Assembly (NCBI GenBank): GCA_016872775.1
Contig: VGZA01000005.1
Span: 98,054 to 162,053, forward strand
DNA: 64,000 nucleotides
Origin: Planctomycetota bacterium
Lineage (GTDB): Bacteria; Planctomycetota; Planctomycetia; Pirellulales; Pirellulaceae
Reading direction: 5' to 3'
The notes beneath the pieces were generated by a model. That model was not told where the DNA came from. It worked only from the letters and a program-made list of their open reading frames with translations, and did not search any database. Both the position numbers and the translations under genes were made by a program. Position 1 is the stretch's first letter. Every line of letters starts with the position of its first letter. Below, one piece after another: positions 53,001-61,890 of this stretch.

Positions 53001-54689
53001 TTACACTCCACGCTTTTCGATCTTGGCCCAGCTATCCTTGAGTCCCACCGTGCGATTAAAGACCAGCCGGTCCCTTGTGACGTCCACGGAATCGAGGCAG
53101 TAGTAGCCTTGCCGTTCAAACTGATAGGCCGTGCCGATCCGGGCCTGCGCCAGCCCGGGCTCGACTCTGGCGGACGTATTCACGATCAACGACTTCGGAT
53201 TGATATGGGTGCGCCAATCCTCGTTTTCGCCAAGGTCATTGGTGTCTTCCTTGAGATAGAGTCGATCGTAGTCCCGTACTTCGACGGCAAGCGACTGCGG
53301 GACGGAAACCCAATGGATCGTGGCCTGAACCTTGCGCCCGTCCGGAGCATTACCGCCGCGGGTCGCTGGATCGTACGTACAATGCAACTCCTTGATCTCG
53401 CCGGTCGCTTCGTCCTTGACCACCCGTTCGCAGCGGAGGAAATAGGCGTAGCGCAACCGAACTTCGCGGCCTGGGGCGAGACGGAAGAATTTTTTCGGTG
53501 GATCCTCGCGGAAGTCGTCCCGTTCGATGTAGATCTCCCGCGAGAACGGCACCTTCCTGGTGCCCATGCTGGCGTCCTCCGGATTGTTGATTGCGTCCAG
53601 CTCCTCCGACTGTCCCTCCGGATAATTGTCGATGACAACCTTGATCGGATCGAGCACGGCCATCACTCGCAGCGCACGGCGGTTAAGATCGTCGCGAAGG
53701 TGGTGCTCAAGTAACGCCACGTCGGTGAGACTGTTGAACTTGGTTACCCCGATCGTCGCGCAAAAAGCGCGCAGCCCTTCCGGCGTGTAGCCCCTCCGCC
53801 GCATGCCGGCGATCGTCGGCATCCGCGGATCGTCCCAGCCCGACACAAAGTTCTCCTGGACCAGTTGCAGCAACTTGCGTTTGCTCATCACGGTGTAAGT
53901 TAGGTTCAGCCGCGCGAATTCGATCTGCCGCGGAGCAAAAATGCCCAGCTCCCGGATGAACCAGTCGTAGAGTGGACGGTGGATTTCGAATTCCAGGGTA
54001 CAGATCGAATGCGTGATCTGCTCGATCGAATCGCATTGACCATGCGCGAAGTCGTACATCGGGTAGATGCACCAGGCGTCGCCGGTACGGTGGTGCGTCG
54101 CGTGCAGGATCCGATACAGCACCGGATCGCGCAGATTGATGTTGGGGGAAGCCATATCGACCTTCGCGCGCAACGTCCTTGCGCCGTCGGGAAACTCGCC
54201 GGCCCGCATCCTCCGGAACAGATCCAGATTCTCGCCAACCGGTCGATCCCGAAACGGGCTGGGACGCCCCGCTTCCATCGGCGACCCGCGAAATTCCCGC
54301 ACCTGGTCCGCGGTCAAATCACAGACGAACGCCTTGCCCGCCTCAATTAACTGTACCGCCCACTGGTAAAGCTGTTCAAAGTAGTCCGAAGCGTAATACA
54401 GGCCGTCCCATTCGAACCCCAGCCAACGGACATCCTCCATGATCGAATCGACATACTCCGTTTCTTCCTTGGTCGGATTGGTATCGTCGAATCGCAGATT
54501 GCATTTGCCGCCATATTGCCGGGCAATGCCGAAATTCAAGCAGATGGCCTTGGCATGCCCGACATGCAGATATCCATTGGGTTCGGGTGGAAACCGCGTC
54601 TGCACTCGCCCCCCATGCTTCCCCGTGGCCAGGTCGTTTTCGATGATTTCGCGTATGAAATCGGATCTCACCGGTTCTTGTTCGGTCAT
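53001..54689 (-). CDS. glnS: Glutaminyl-tRNA synthetase
   Basis: GlnRS charges tRNA-Gln directly. The 562-residue class Ib synthetase has [20 protein letters not shown] (HIGH motif), [29 protein letters not shown] (KMSK motif) and [20 protein letters not shown]. The C-terminal beta-barrel anticodon domain includes [12 protein letters not shown] near the end. AGGATGAACG precedes ATG 54689. It lies immediately downstream of gltX (134 bases) and upstream of fucU. Having both GlnRS and GltX suggests tRNA-Gln is not made only by the amidotransferase route. Confidence 0.97.
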   Translation of the reverse strand: MTEQEPVRSDFIREIIENDLATGKHGGRVQTRFPPEPNGYLHVGHAKAICLNFGIARQYGGKCNLRFDDTNPTKEETEYVDSIMEDVRWLGFEWDGLYYASDYFEQLYQWAVQLIEAGKAFVCDLTADQVREFRGSPMEAGRPSPFRDRPVGENLDLFRRMRAGEFPDGARTLRAKVDMASPNINLRDPVLYRILHATHHRTGDAWCIYPMYDFAHGQCDSIEQITHSICTLEFEIHRPLYDWFIRELGIFAPRQIEFARLNLTYTVMSKRKLLQLVQENFVSGWDDPRMPTIAGMRRRGYTPEGLRAFCATIGVTKFNSLTDVALLEHHLRDDLNRRALRVMAVLDPIKVVIDNYPEGQSEELDAINNPEDASMGTRKVPFSREIYIERDDFREDPPKKFFRLAPGREVRLRYAYFLRCERVVKDEATGEIKELHCTYDPATRGGNAPDGRKVQATIHWVSVPQSLAVEVRDYDRLYLKEDTNDLGENEDWRTHINPKSLIVNTSARVEPGLAQARIGTAYQFERQGYYCLDSVDVTRDRLVFNRTVGLKDSWAKIEKRGV

Positions 54690-54823
54690 TTTCGTTCATC
54701 CTGAAGCTAACGACAGGCCGGTGTTCCGGCGCCAATTCGGCGCCAGGGGGCCGCTAAATCACTTTCCCGCGGGTTGGGTCCGCGGTCCATTATCAGAAGT
54801 TTCCGGCGGGTAATCCAGGCCGG

Positions 54824-56416
54824 TCAGGAGTTAACTTCTTTGTTCGCAGTTTGCCCAGCAGCGCGCGCCAGGCTTAACCGCATCCGCCGCAGCGTGCGAT
54901 CCTTCCCGAGTATTACCATTGTCTCGTAAAGGCCCAGGCCGACCGACTTGCCGGTTACCGCCAGACGCACCGGTTGGACAACCTGACCGACTTTCCTTTC
55001 GTTTGCGGTAGCGAACTGTTTGAGGAATTCTTCGAGTCGCGTGGCGGTAAACGGTTCGACATCCGCCAGTCCCGCCGCGAAGCTGGCAATCAGCTCCCGC
55101 GCGGAATCGGCGGCGAATACCCTGGCGAATTCAGGCCCGTCGTATCGCAATTGCTCGTCCATCTGGAAAAAGTCCTCAAACGCGATAATGTCGCCGGCCA
55201 CCTTGATTCGGTCGCCCGCGGCCTCGATCACCTGCGTCAGATAGGGGCCGATTTCACAAGGCGGAGGCATGGAGACGATCCCGGCTCGCTGCAAGTACGG
55301 CAAGACCATTTTCACCTTCCTCTTCACCGGAAGGGCGCGAAAATAGCGGTCCTGGAAGGCGAACAGTTTCTGCGGATCAAAACTGGCCGGGGCCCGATTC
55401 ACGCGCTCCAGCGAAAACTCACGGATCATCTCCTCGATCGTGAAATCTTCGCGCCGATCGTCGTAAGACCAACCCAGCAACAACAGGTAGTTGACGATCG
55501 CTTCCGGCAGGTATCCGGTCTGCTCGTAGAAGTCCACAATCACCGGATTAAACGTCTCGGCCGACGTGGCCTGGCCCAGTGCGGACATGATCGACTGGCC
55601 ATGGTCGTATAGTTTTTTGAACTCCGCGTTCTTCAGATATTGCGCGATCTTACGCTTGCTGAGCTTGTTCTTGCTGCCCGGTTCGGCGACGTAGGGCAGG
55701 TGAGCGAATTCCGGAAGCGGGTAACCCAGGCACTGCATGATGAAGATCTGACGAGGCGTATTGGAGAGATGTTCTTCCGAGCGGATCACGTGGGTGATGC
55801 GGAAGTCGTAGTCGTCGACCGCGCTGGCGAGGTGGTAGAGGCAGGTGCCGTCGTTACGCTGGATGACGTGATCCTGTTCATGGGCCCAGGCGAAGGCGAC
55901 ATCGCCGCGAATCTGGTCGTGGAATCGGCATTCGCCTTCGCGAGGCATTTTTAGTCGGACGACCGCCTGCCTTCCCTGGGACTCGAATTCGGCAATCCGT
56001 TCCGGCGTTTCCGCCATCCAGTTCCGGCTGTAGAGAAAGACCCGCTTTTCCTTCTCCGCGCTTTCGCGCTCGGCTTTGATCTCCTCCGTGGTGGCAAAGT
56101 CGCGGTAGGCGCAACCGCGCCGCAGCAGCTCCTCGACGGCGGCCTGGTACCTCGGCAGCCGCTGCGACTGAAAATAAGGCGCGTACGGTCCGTCGACGTC
56201 GGGGCCTTCATCCCAGGTCAGGCCTAACCAGCGGAACCCGTGGAGAATCGGCTCCAACGCTTCGGGCTTGTTGCGCTGCGCATCGGTGTCGTCGATTCGC
56301 AGCAGAAACTGCCCCTGCCGCTGCCGCGTAAACAGCCAGTTGAACAGGGCGGTCCGCACGCCCCCGATATGCAGATAGCCCGTCGGGCTGGGGGCAAACC
56401 GCGTGCGAACCGACAT
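54824..56416 (-). CDS. gltX: Glutamyl-tRNA synthetase
   Basis: The 530-residue class Ib synthetase has RFAPSPTGYLHIGGVRTALF (HIGH motif), FLLRIDDTDAQRNKPEALEP, an all-helical anticodon domain, and the KMSK motif as NKLSKRKIAQYL in GSKNKLSKRK. YHLASAVDDYDFRITHVIRS and EEHLSNTPRQIFIMQCLGY match the catalytic core. It is somewhat longer than E. coli GltX (471) because of a few loop expansions. A strong Shine-Dalgarno (AGGAGG) precedes ATG 56416. It is divergent from the amidohydrolase gene starting at 56522. Confidence 0.96.
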   Translation of the reverse strand: MSVRTRFAPSPTGYLHIGGVRTALFNWLFTRQRQGQFLLRIDDTDAQRNKPEALEPILHGFRWLGLTWDEGPDVDGPYAPYFQSQRLPRYQAAVEELLRRGCAYRDFATTEEIKAERESAEKEKRVFLYSRNWMAETPERIAEFESQGRQAVVRLKMPREGECRFHDQIRGDVAFAWAHEQDHVIQRNDGTCLYHLASAVDDYDFRITHVIRSEEHLSNTPRQIFIMQCLGYPLPEFAHLPYVAEPGSKNKLSKRKIAQYLKNAEFKKLYDHGQSIMSALGQATSAETFNPVIVDFYEQTGYLPEAIVNYLLLLGWSYDDRREDFTIEEMIREFSLERVNRAPASFDPQKLFAFQDRYFRALPVKRKVKMVLPYLQRAGIVSMPPPCEIGPYLTQVIEAAGDRIKVAGDIIAFEDFFQMDEQLRYDGPEFARVFAADSARELIASFAAGLADVEPFTATRLEEFLKQFATANERKVGQVVQPVRLAVTGKSVGLGLYETMVILGKDRTLRRMRLSLARAAGQTANKEVNS

Positions 56417-56521
56417 AGGAACCTCCTGTTACGTTGTTGAGCAATTGCAAACCGTCGTCGCCGACCCCACAATACCACGATCCAATCTGGACGTAACCCC
56501 TGGCAGCGAGGAGAACGGGAG

Positions 56522-57547
56522 ATGCACTCCAATCGGCGCGAATTCACCAGAGTTTCCACGAGCCTGATCGGTACGGCCTGCGTCACAGGCCTGATCGAAC
56601 AGTTTTCCAGTCAGCCGGTCGAAGCGCTGCAGTTGGCGGCGGCACAAAAAGGAAGCGAAATGCTGATCATCGACACGCACCAGCATCTGTGGGACCTGAA
56701 GCAACTGAAACTTCCCTGGCTGGACGGGGCTCCGGAAATCCTCAAGCACGACTACCGCCCCAAAGAATACGCGGAGGCCACCTCGGGACTGAAGGTCAAA
56801 ACGGTGTATATGGAAGTCGATGTGGCGACGAGCGATCACGACAAGGAGGCGGAATATGTGATCGGCCTGTGCAAGAGCGGCAAGGAGCCGACGATCGGCG
56901 CCGTGATTGGCGGGCGCCCCGCCTCGCCCGACTTCGTCGCCTATCTGGATCGTCACAAGGCAGGTGGTTACGTCAAAGGTGTTCGCCAGGTTCTGCATAA
57001 TCCCGACTCGCCCCGCGGTCGATGCCTGGAGCCCGATTTTGTCAAGGGAGTGCAGGCGCTGGGTAAACATGGCTTGAGTTTCGACCTGTGCATGCGCCCG
57101 CAGGAATTGCGCGACGGATTGAAACTCAGCGAACTCTGTCCAGCCACGCGCTTCGTGGTGGACCATTGCGGCAACGCCGACCCCAAGGCATTCGACGCCA
57201 AACTGGCCGGCGACAAGCAGCCCGCGCACGCGGTCGATCCCTGGCGCAAGGACATGGAGGCTTTGGCCAAGCGCGATAACGTAATCTGCAAGATTTCCGG
57301 AATCGTGGCGAGTGCGCCGGCAGGCTGGCGCGCGGAACATCTCGCGCCCGCCGTCAATCATTGCCTGGACGTGTTCGGCCCCGACCGCGTTGTTTTTGGC
57401 GGTGATTGGCCCGTTTGCCTGCTGGGAAGCCCCTTGAGCGGTTGGGTGAACGCCCTGCGGGAGATCGTCAACAGCCGCAGCCAGCAGGATCAGCGCAAGC
57501 TCTGGTCGGAAAACGCGATCAAGTTCTATCGATTGAACGTGACGTGA
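56522..57547 (+). CDS. Amidohydrolase-2 family lactonase (L-fuconolactonase-like)
   Basis: The 341-residue protein starts with a Tat-like leader (SNRREFTRVSTSLIG), so it may be exported folded. The amidohydrolase barrel follows: metal ligands at LIIDTHQHLWDL, then VKGVRQVLHNPDSPRGRCLE, FDLCMRPQEL, RFVVDHCGNADPK and VFGGDWPVCLLG. WDL and DTHQH match the COG3618 lactonase/fuconolactonase group, which opens sugar-acid lactones such as L-fucono-1,5-lactone. GCGAGGAG precedes the ATG. The downstream SDR gene (96 bases on) is fucose-dehydrogenase-like, so the two probably act in sequence. A 21-base palindromic repeat lies in the gap. Confidence 0.85.
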   Translation: MHSNRREFTRVSTSLIGTACVTGLIEQFSSQPVEALQLAAAQKGSEMLIIDTHQHLWDLKQLKLPWLDGAPEILKHDYRPKEYAEATSGLKVKTVYMEVDVATSDHDKEAEYVIGLCKSGKEPTIGAVIGGRPASPDFVAYLDRHKAGGYVKGVRQVLHNPDSPRGRCLEPDFVKGVQALGKHGLSFDLCMRPQELRDGLKLSELCPATRFVVDHCGNADPKAFDAKLAGDKQPAHAVDPWRKDMEALAKRDNVICKISGIVASAPAGWRAEHLAPAVNHCLDVFGPDRVVFGGDWPVCLLGSPLSGWVNALREIVNSRSQQDQRKLWSENAIKFYRLNVT

Positions 57548-57581
57548 AAATCATGCTTCAACCGACGCGTTCCAAAGAGTA

Positions 57582-57602
57582 GGACGGGCCTCCGGCCCGT
57601 CC
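57582..57602. repeat. GGACGG palindrome between lactonase and SDR genes
   Basis: GGACGGGCC-tcc-GGCCCGTCC is a perfect palindrome with 9-base arms and a TCC loop. The form matches the palindromes at 44184-44204 and 63849-63870. It lies 34 bases after the lactonase stop and could act as a hairpin in the shared transcript. Confidence 0.55.
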
Positions 57603-57643
57603 GTTGGTCGAACGAAAGCCCCTTCGCAGCAGCGGAACCCGGT

Positions 57644-58432
57644 ATGGATCTGGAGCTCGACAACAAGGTTGTTCTCGTTACCGGCGGTTCCAAAGGGATC
57701 GGTCGAGCGATTGTCGAATCGTTTGTTGGTGAAGGCGCGCGGGTCGTCAATGTGAATCGCGCCGGCAGCGAGGGCTCCACGCTGGGCGACGAACTTGCCG
57801 CGCGGGGATGCGGAGAACGCTACGCGTATTTTCCCGCGGATCTGGCCCAGCCGGAGGCGTCGCGGCAGGCCGTCGAATTCACGCTGGCACGCTACGGAAG
57901 GCTGGATACGCTCGTGAACAACGCCGGCGTGAACGATTCGATAGGTATTGAGGACGGTCCGGACCGGTTCCTGGAATCGCTGCGTCGCAACCTGGTCCAC
58001 TTCTACGCGCTGGTCCACCACGCGGAAGCGGAACTGCGGAGCCGACGCGGGGCGATCATCAATATCGGTTCCAAAGTCAGCGTCACTGGACAGGGGCATA
58101 CGTCGGCGTACGCCGCGGCGAAGGGAGCGATCAACAGCCTGACGCGGGAATGGGCGGTCGATTTCGCCTCCGACCAGGTGCGGGTCAACACGGTCATTCC
58201 CGCGGAAACCTGGACGCCGCTTTACGATCGGCTGTTACGGCAGCTCCCCGATCCTGCCGCGGCCAAGGCCTCGATCGAACGTCTGATCCCCCTGGGGCGA
58301 CGCTTCACCACCTGTCGGGAAATCGCCGACATGGTCGTGTTTCTGGCTTCGGCTCGATCGAGCCACACGACCGGCCAGATTATCTTCGTCGACGGCGGCT
58401 ATACGCACCTCGATCGCAAATGCACCCAATAG
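57644..58432 (+). CDS. SDR-family dehydrogenase, probably L-fucose (or related sugar) dehydrogenase
   Basis: The 262-residue enzyme has VVLVTGGSKGIGRAIVESF, NNAGVNDSIGIEDGPDRFLE, and the active-site Ser, Tyr, Lys in INIGSKVSVTGQGHTSAYAA followed by AKGA. It ends with GQIIFVDGGYTHLDRK. The stretch IEDGPDRFLESLRRNLVHFY is like fucose dehydrogenases that oxidise L-fucose to the lactone with NAD(P)+. The adjacent lactonase and the nearby fucU support this, but other aldoses are possible. Ribosome-site strength is low (AGCGGAAC). It is convergent with the metallophosphoesterase gene. Confidence 0.85.
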   Translation: MDLELDNKVVLVTGGSKGIGRAIVESFVGEGARVVNVNRAGSEGSTLGDELAARGCGERYAYFPADLAQPEASRQAVEFTLARYGRLDTLVNNAGVNDSIGIEDGPDRFLESLRRNLVHFYALVHHAEAELRSRRGAIINIGSKVSVTGQGHTSAYAAAKGAINSLTREWAVDFASDQVRVNTVIPAETWTPLYDRLLRQLPDPAAAKASIERLIPLGRRFTTCREIADMVVFLASARSSHTTGQIIFVDGGYTHLDRKCTQ

Positions 58433-58458
58433 CCGAGCGCTCCCGCGAGAAAACCGCC

Positions 58459-59709
58459 TCAGGCCGAACCGTTGGATCGAGCATCGTTCCGGTCGCCGCT
58501 ACCGCGTGTCAACGTCAGTAGCGCCAGCTCGGGCGGGCATCGAAAGCGGATCGTATGCAGTCCCGAAATGCCGCGACTCACATGCATCACGGTCGGCGCT
58601 TCGTAGAAACTGCCGCTGGCGTAGCGAATGCCGAATCGGCTGGGCGAAACCGTGGGACCAATCCCGGGAAACTGAATCTGGCCGCCATGTGTATGGCCCG
58701 CCAGCATCAAGTCGAATGCCTGCGCACGGGCCCAGGGAATCTGATCGGGAGCGTGGGAAAGCAGGAGTCGCAGCGGAGAACCATTGCCGTTTTCGCCGGC
58801 ACCGTCTTCCCGCGGCGGGCAAGCCGGCAGCGGATAGAACCAGGGTGCTTCATTGCCCGCCAGCAGAACCGGTGCATCGCGAAATTGGCGTCGTTCCACG
58901 CGTCCGCCCAGATCGACAAATCCACAGTCCGCCAGTGCATTGCGCACGTCCTGCGGCCGAGCCACACGCCGATCATGGTTGCCCAAGACGAAGTACATGC
59001 CGTAACGGCTGCGCAACCGTCCTAGCGTGGCCGGGATCCAGTCGATGCACTCCGCGCGATCGACAATATCTCCGCTGATCATCACCACGTCGGCGTCCAA
59101 TTCGTTGGTCTCGTCGATCACTACCTGAAAATAGGGTGGCAGAATCCGCCCGGAAAAGTGCAAGTCGGAGAGGTGGGCGATCGAGAGCCCCTCCAGCCGC
59201 GGTGGCAGGCGGGGAACCCACAACTGTTTTCTGCTCACGTGCAGCTGATAGACTTCATTGCCCGGCAGCCGCACCGAAATCCAGGTCAGCGGATTACCAA
59301 CCGGGCGATCGCCAATCCGCGCGGCAACATCCACGACTTTGTGGGATTGAGCGACTACCGGCAGCTGCCGCCGCGCCTCGGTTCGATACCGCCACCAGCA
59401 CGGTATCCCGATCAGCAACGTCAACCAACAGACACCGGTATAGACCGGAATCAACAGTTGACCGATCGAGGGCACCGGAACCGCGGTCCGTTCGGCGCGC
59501 CACAGCCAGAAGCCGAACAACGCAGGGATCGCCAGGATGGCGAGAAAAATAAGTTTCTCCAGCAGCTTCAGCGGGCGATGACGCAAACCGGTGGAATGAA
59601 GACGATTGAAAATCGCGACCCAGAGCACCAGATGGCCCATCAACGCCGGCAGATAGAGCATCAACTGGACGGCGATCATGAATTCCGGTTCCGCTTCGCA
59701 GAATTCCAT
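58459..59709 (-). CDS. Membrane-anchored metallophosphoesterase (YkuE-like)
   Basis: The 416-residue protein has about three N-terminal membrane spans (LPALMGHLVLWVAIFNRL, LIFLAILAIPALFGFWLW, LLIPVYTGVCWLTLLIGI). A calcineurin-type metallophosphoesterase domain follows (about 170-415), with the five metal blocks in order: IAHLSDLHFSGR, VVMISGDIVDR, YFVLGNHDRR, LLLSHAPDQIP and LMLAGHTHGGQIQ. It probably hydrolyses phosphodiesters or phospholipid headgroups at the membrane surface. ATG 59709 overlaps the PAS-GAF-receiver gene's stop by 13 bases; ATG 59679 is an alternative. Confidence 0.88.
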   Translation of the reverse strand: MEFCEAEPEFMIAVQLMLYLPALMGHLVLWVAIFNRLHSTGLRHRPLKLLEKLIFLAILAIPALFGFWLWRAERTAVPVPSIGQLLIPVYTGVCWLTLLIGIPCWWRYRTEARRQLPVVAQSHKVVDVAARIGDRPVGNPLTWISVRLPGNEVYQLHVSRKQLWVPRLPPRLEGLSIAHLSDLHFSGRILPPYFQVVIDETNELDADVVMISGDIVDRAECIDWIPATLGRLRSRYGMYFVLGNHDRRVARPQDVRNALADCGFVDLGGRVERRQFRDAPVLLAGNEAPWFYPLPACPPREDGAGENGNGSPLRLLLSHAPDQIPWARAQAFDLMLAGHTHGGQIQFPGIGPTVSPSRFGIRYASGSFYEAPTVMHVSRGISGLHTIRFRCPPELALLTLTRGSGDRNDARSNGSA

Positions 59710-59722
59710 GCCCGCTCGCCCG

Positions 59723-61276
59723 TCAGGCCGACGGAACCTGGCTGGCACCCCATTCCACAATCGTCTCCACGGTCTCGATCAGCTGGTCGAGCCGAAATGG
59801 CTTGTAAAGGACCGCCTTGGGATGCAGACCGGCCTGGCGAGACTTGACGATCGAATGGCCGGGGTCGTAGCCAAAGCCGGTCATCAGAATCAAGGGAACG
59901 CAGTCGCTGATTTCCTTAAGCTTTGCCAGCAGTTCGTGTCCGCGCATGTCCGGCAGACGGATATCGGAAATGATCGCGTCGTAGGCGCCGAGCGATCCGC
60001 AGTTGCGCACCATGAAAATCGCCTCGTCGCCGTCGTGCGCCGTTTCGACAATGCAGTGGTATCGCTCGAGCAGCGCGTGAGCATCGTTGCGCACGGCCTC
60101 GTCGGCGTCGACCACCAGCACGCGCCGGTTGATCAGCTTGGGTCGATCGACCGTGTTCGGCACCGAGGCTTGTGTCGGTGTGAATTTCTGTCCGACTTTT
60201 TGAATGACCTGCTTGATGTCGCGCGCGTTGCGCAAGATGCGATGCAGTCGATCGGAGACCTGAGATTCGTGGCCAATATACCGCTCCATCACGTTCACAG
60301 CGTCGTTCAAAATCTCGTCGACCGGCTTCGCCACCGCCCGATAGATCGCCTCCACACTCTCCTGCGCCGTATTCGCCTTCTGCGCCACCAGCAATTCCAG
60401 CGTATTCAAGGCGGCAGCCACGTCGCGCGCGAAAATCTCCACGAACTGCAGATCGCTTTCGCTGAAAGCGCGCGTTTCCGGACTCTCGACGTTAAACGTG
60501 CCGATCACCTGGTCGTGGAAAATCAACGGCACCGTCAATGAACTCTTCGCCCCGGCAAACCCCTGCAGATACAACGGATCCTCGGTCGTGTCTTCGCAAA
60601 GATAACTCTTCCCGGTCGCCGCCACGAACCCGGTAACGCCATTATTCTGCGGGCGGGCGAACAGCGGACGCTCGGAAGCTTCCCGGTCCAGTCCGGCCGA
60701 TAACAATGGCGTCAAAGCGCCGGTGGCCTGGTCAAGCAGGCGGATTTCGACGACGTCGAAATTCAACAAATCCTGTGTGTAATGCAAGATATTCGATTTC
60801 ATTAGTTCGATCCGGTCCTCAACGTGCATGTTGAAGACCTCTTCCGGCTTCAAGTCAGCCAGATGGGTGCCCGCTTTATGAATCGCCGCCATCTTCTGCT
60901 GCTGCAGCATTTCGGCGGTGACATCCCGGACCGTAACCACCAACTCGCGCGTAGCGCCGAAGCGATTGCCACTCGAGTCATCACAGCGCGGCGCCGCATG
61001 CACATGAAAGTAGCGGTTTTCACTCGTTCGCAACGTCGAACCGCTCGGCCGGCCCGTCGCCAGCGCCGTATGAAACGGACAAAAATCGGGACCCAGGATC
61101 TCCGGCCCAATTAATGCCGAATAGAAACTATCCCCCAACAAGGGGCGGGAGCCCGCCCAGGTTCGAAATTGCTTGTTCGCCCAGAGGATACGGTTTTCCA
61201 AGTCGATCAGGACCACGCCGTCCGGCATGCCGTCGAGGATGTTTTCAAGGAAGTGCGGACGGGCCGAAGAATCCAT
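59723..61276 (-). CDS. PAS-GAF-receiver signalling protein without output domain
   Basis: The 517-residue cytoplasmic protein has a PAS domain (about 5-125; GMPDGVVLIDLENRILWANK), a GAF domain (about 165-300; VAATGKSYLCEDTTEDPLYL, VPLIFHDQVIGTFNVESPET), a helical linker and a C-terminal receiver (about 385-505). The receiver has RVLVVDADEAVRNDA, phospho-Asp in AIISDIRLPDMRG, Thr in PLILMTGFG and Lys in AVLYKPFRLDQL. There is no kinase, HTH or other output module, so it may relay phosphate or act by protein contact. The gene overlaps the metallophosphoesterase start. Confidence 0.88.
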   Translation of the reverse strand: MDSSARPHFLENILDGMPDGVVLIDLENRILWANKQFRTWAGSRPLLGDSFYSALIGPEILGPDFCPFHTALATGRPSGSTLRTSENRYFHVHAAPRCDDSSGNRFGATRELVVTVRDVTAEMLQQQKMAAIHKAGTHLADLKPEEVFNMHVEDRIELMKSNILHYTQDLLNFDVVEIRLLDQATGALTPLLSAGLDREASERPLFARPQNNGVTGFVAATGKSYLCEDTTEDPLYLQGFAGAKSSLTVPLIFHDQVIGTFNVESPETRAFSESDLQFVEIFARDVAAALNTLELLVAQKANTAQESVEAIYRAVAKPVDEILNDAVNVMERYIGHESQVSDRLHRILRNARDIKQVIQKVGQKFTPTQASVPNTVDRPKLINRRVLVVDADEAVRNDAHALLERYHCIVETAHDGDEAIFMVRNCGSLGAYDAIISDIRLPDMRGHELLAKLKEISDCVPLILMTGFGYDPGHSIVKSRQAGLHPKAVLYKPFRLDQLIETVETIVEWGASQVPSA

Positions 61277-61585
61277 GTGCCAACCTGTGAAAGTGCGGAT
61301 CCATTCCGATTATACGGGTGGAGTTTTCCCAAAACAACCACAACGTCGCCACTCTTGCTTCGGCAGTTCCAGCGCCAAAAGTTCACTTACCGACACCACA
61401 TTCCCGAATCCCCTATTGCCCCAAACTGCCTGTTTTCCTAGAGAGCCATTCCGCACAGCGTCAAAACCGGCAACACCGGTCTGTTCCACACAGCTGATCT
61501 ATTCCAACTTCCGACCCGATGGTGCAACCAATGCTTTTCTTACGGTCGATAAGTCGAAGGAGCCTCAAACTCGGAGAGTCGTATC
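61277..61585. other. 309-base divergent gap with no gene
   Basis: Between the divergent starts at 61276 (minus) and 61586 (plus) I see no coding stretch. The only structure is a short inverted repeat ACCGG-caaca-CCGGT near 61470 and a CGGAGA ribosome site before 61586. Composition is lower in GC than the neighbours, as expected for a promoter region serving both genes, but no clear -35/-10 pair was fixed. Confidence 0.5.
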
Positions 61586-61834
61586 ATGTGGCGTTCCTTC
61601 TTTCTGGCAGTGGGTATCACCTGCATTATTCTCGGCGCGGAATGCCTGGCGATTGAGAAAGCGATCCTGGCCCCCCACAGCAAGCGAACGAACCAGGAAA
61701 CGCTCGCGCCTGCCGCCGGTCCTCGCGAATTCGCGCCTCCAGAATGGGCGCCCTGGGGACTTTTATCCGGCGGCGCCGTGATCGTGCTCTATTCCTTCAC
61801 CATCCCGCTCCGCGTCGCCAGCCCCGGCAAATAG
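61586..61834 (+). CDS. Small conserved membrane protein
   Basis: The 82-residue protein has two membrane spans (FFLAVGITCIILGAECLAI and WGLLSGGAVIVLYSFTIPL) separated by a Lys/Pro-rich loop (LAPHSKRTNQETLAPAAGPR). An upstream GGAG site supports the ATG. It looks like a small conserved inner-membrane protein without catalytic residues. It is convergent with the coiled-coil membrane protein downstream. Function unknown. Confidence 0.7.
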   Translation: MWRSFFLAVGITCIILGAECLAIEKAILAPHSKRTNQETLAPAAGPREFAPPEWAPWGLLSGGAVIVLYSFTIPLRVASPGK

Positions 61835-61890
61835 GCGGAACGGGTCTGACTGGGAATGATGACGCCAAGACGCGACACGTTGATTTCGCG

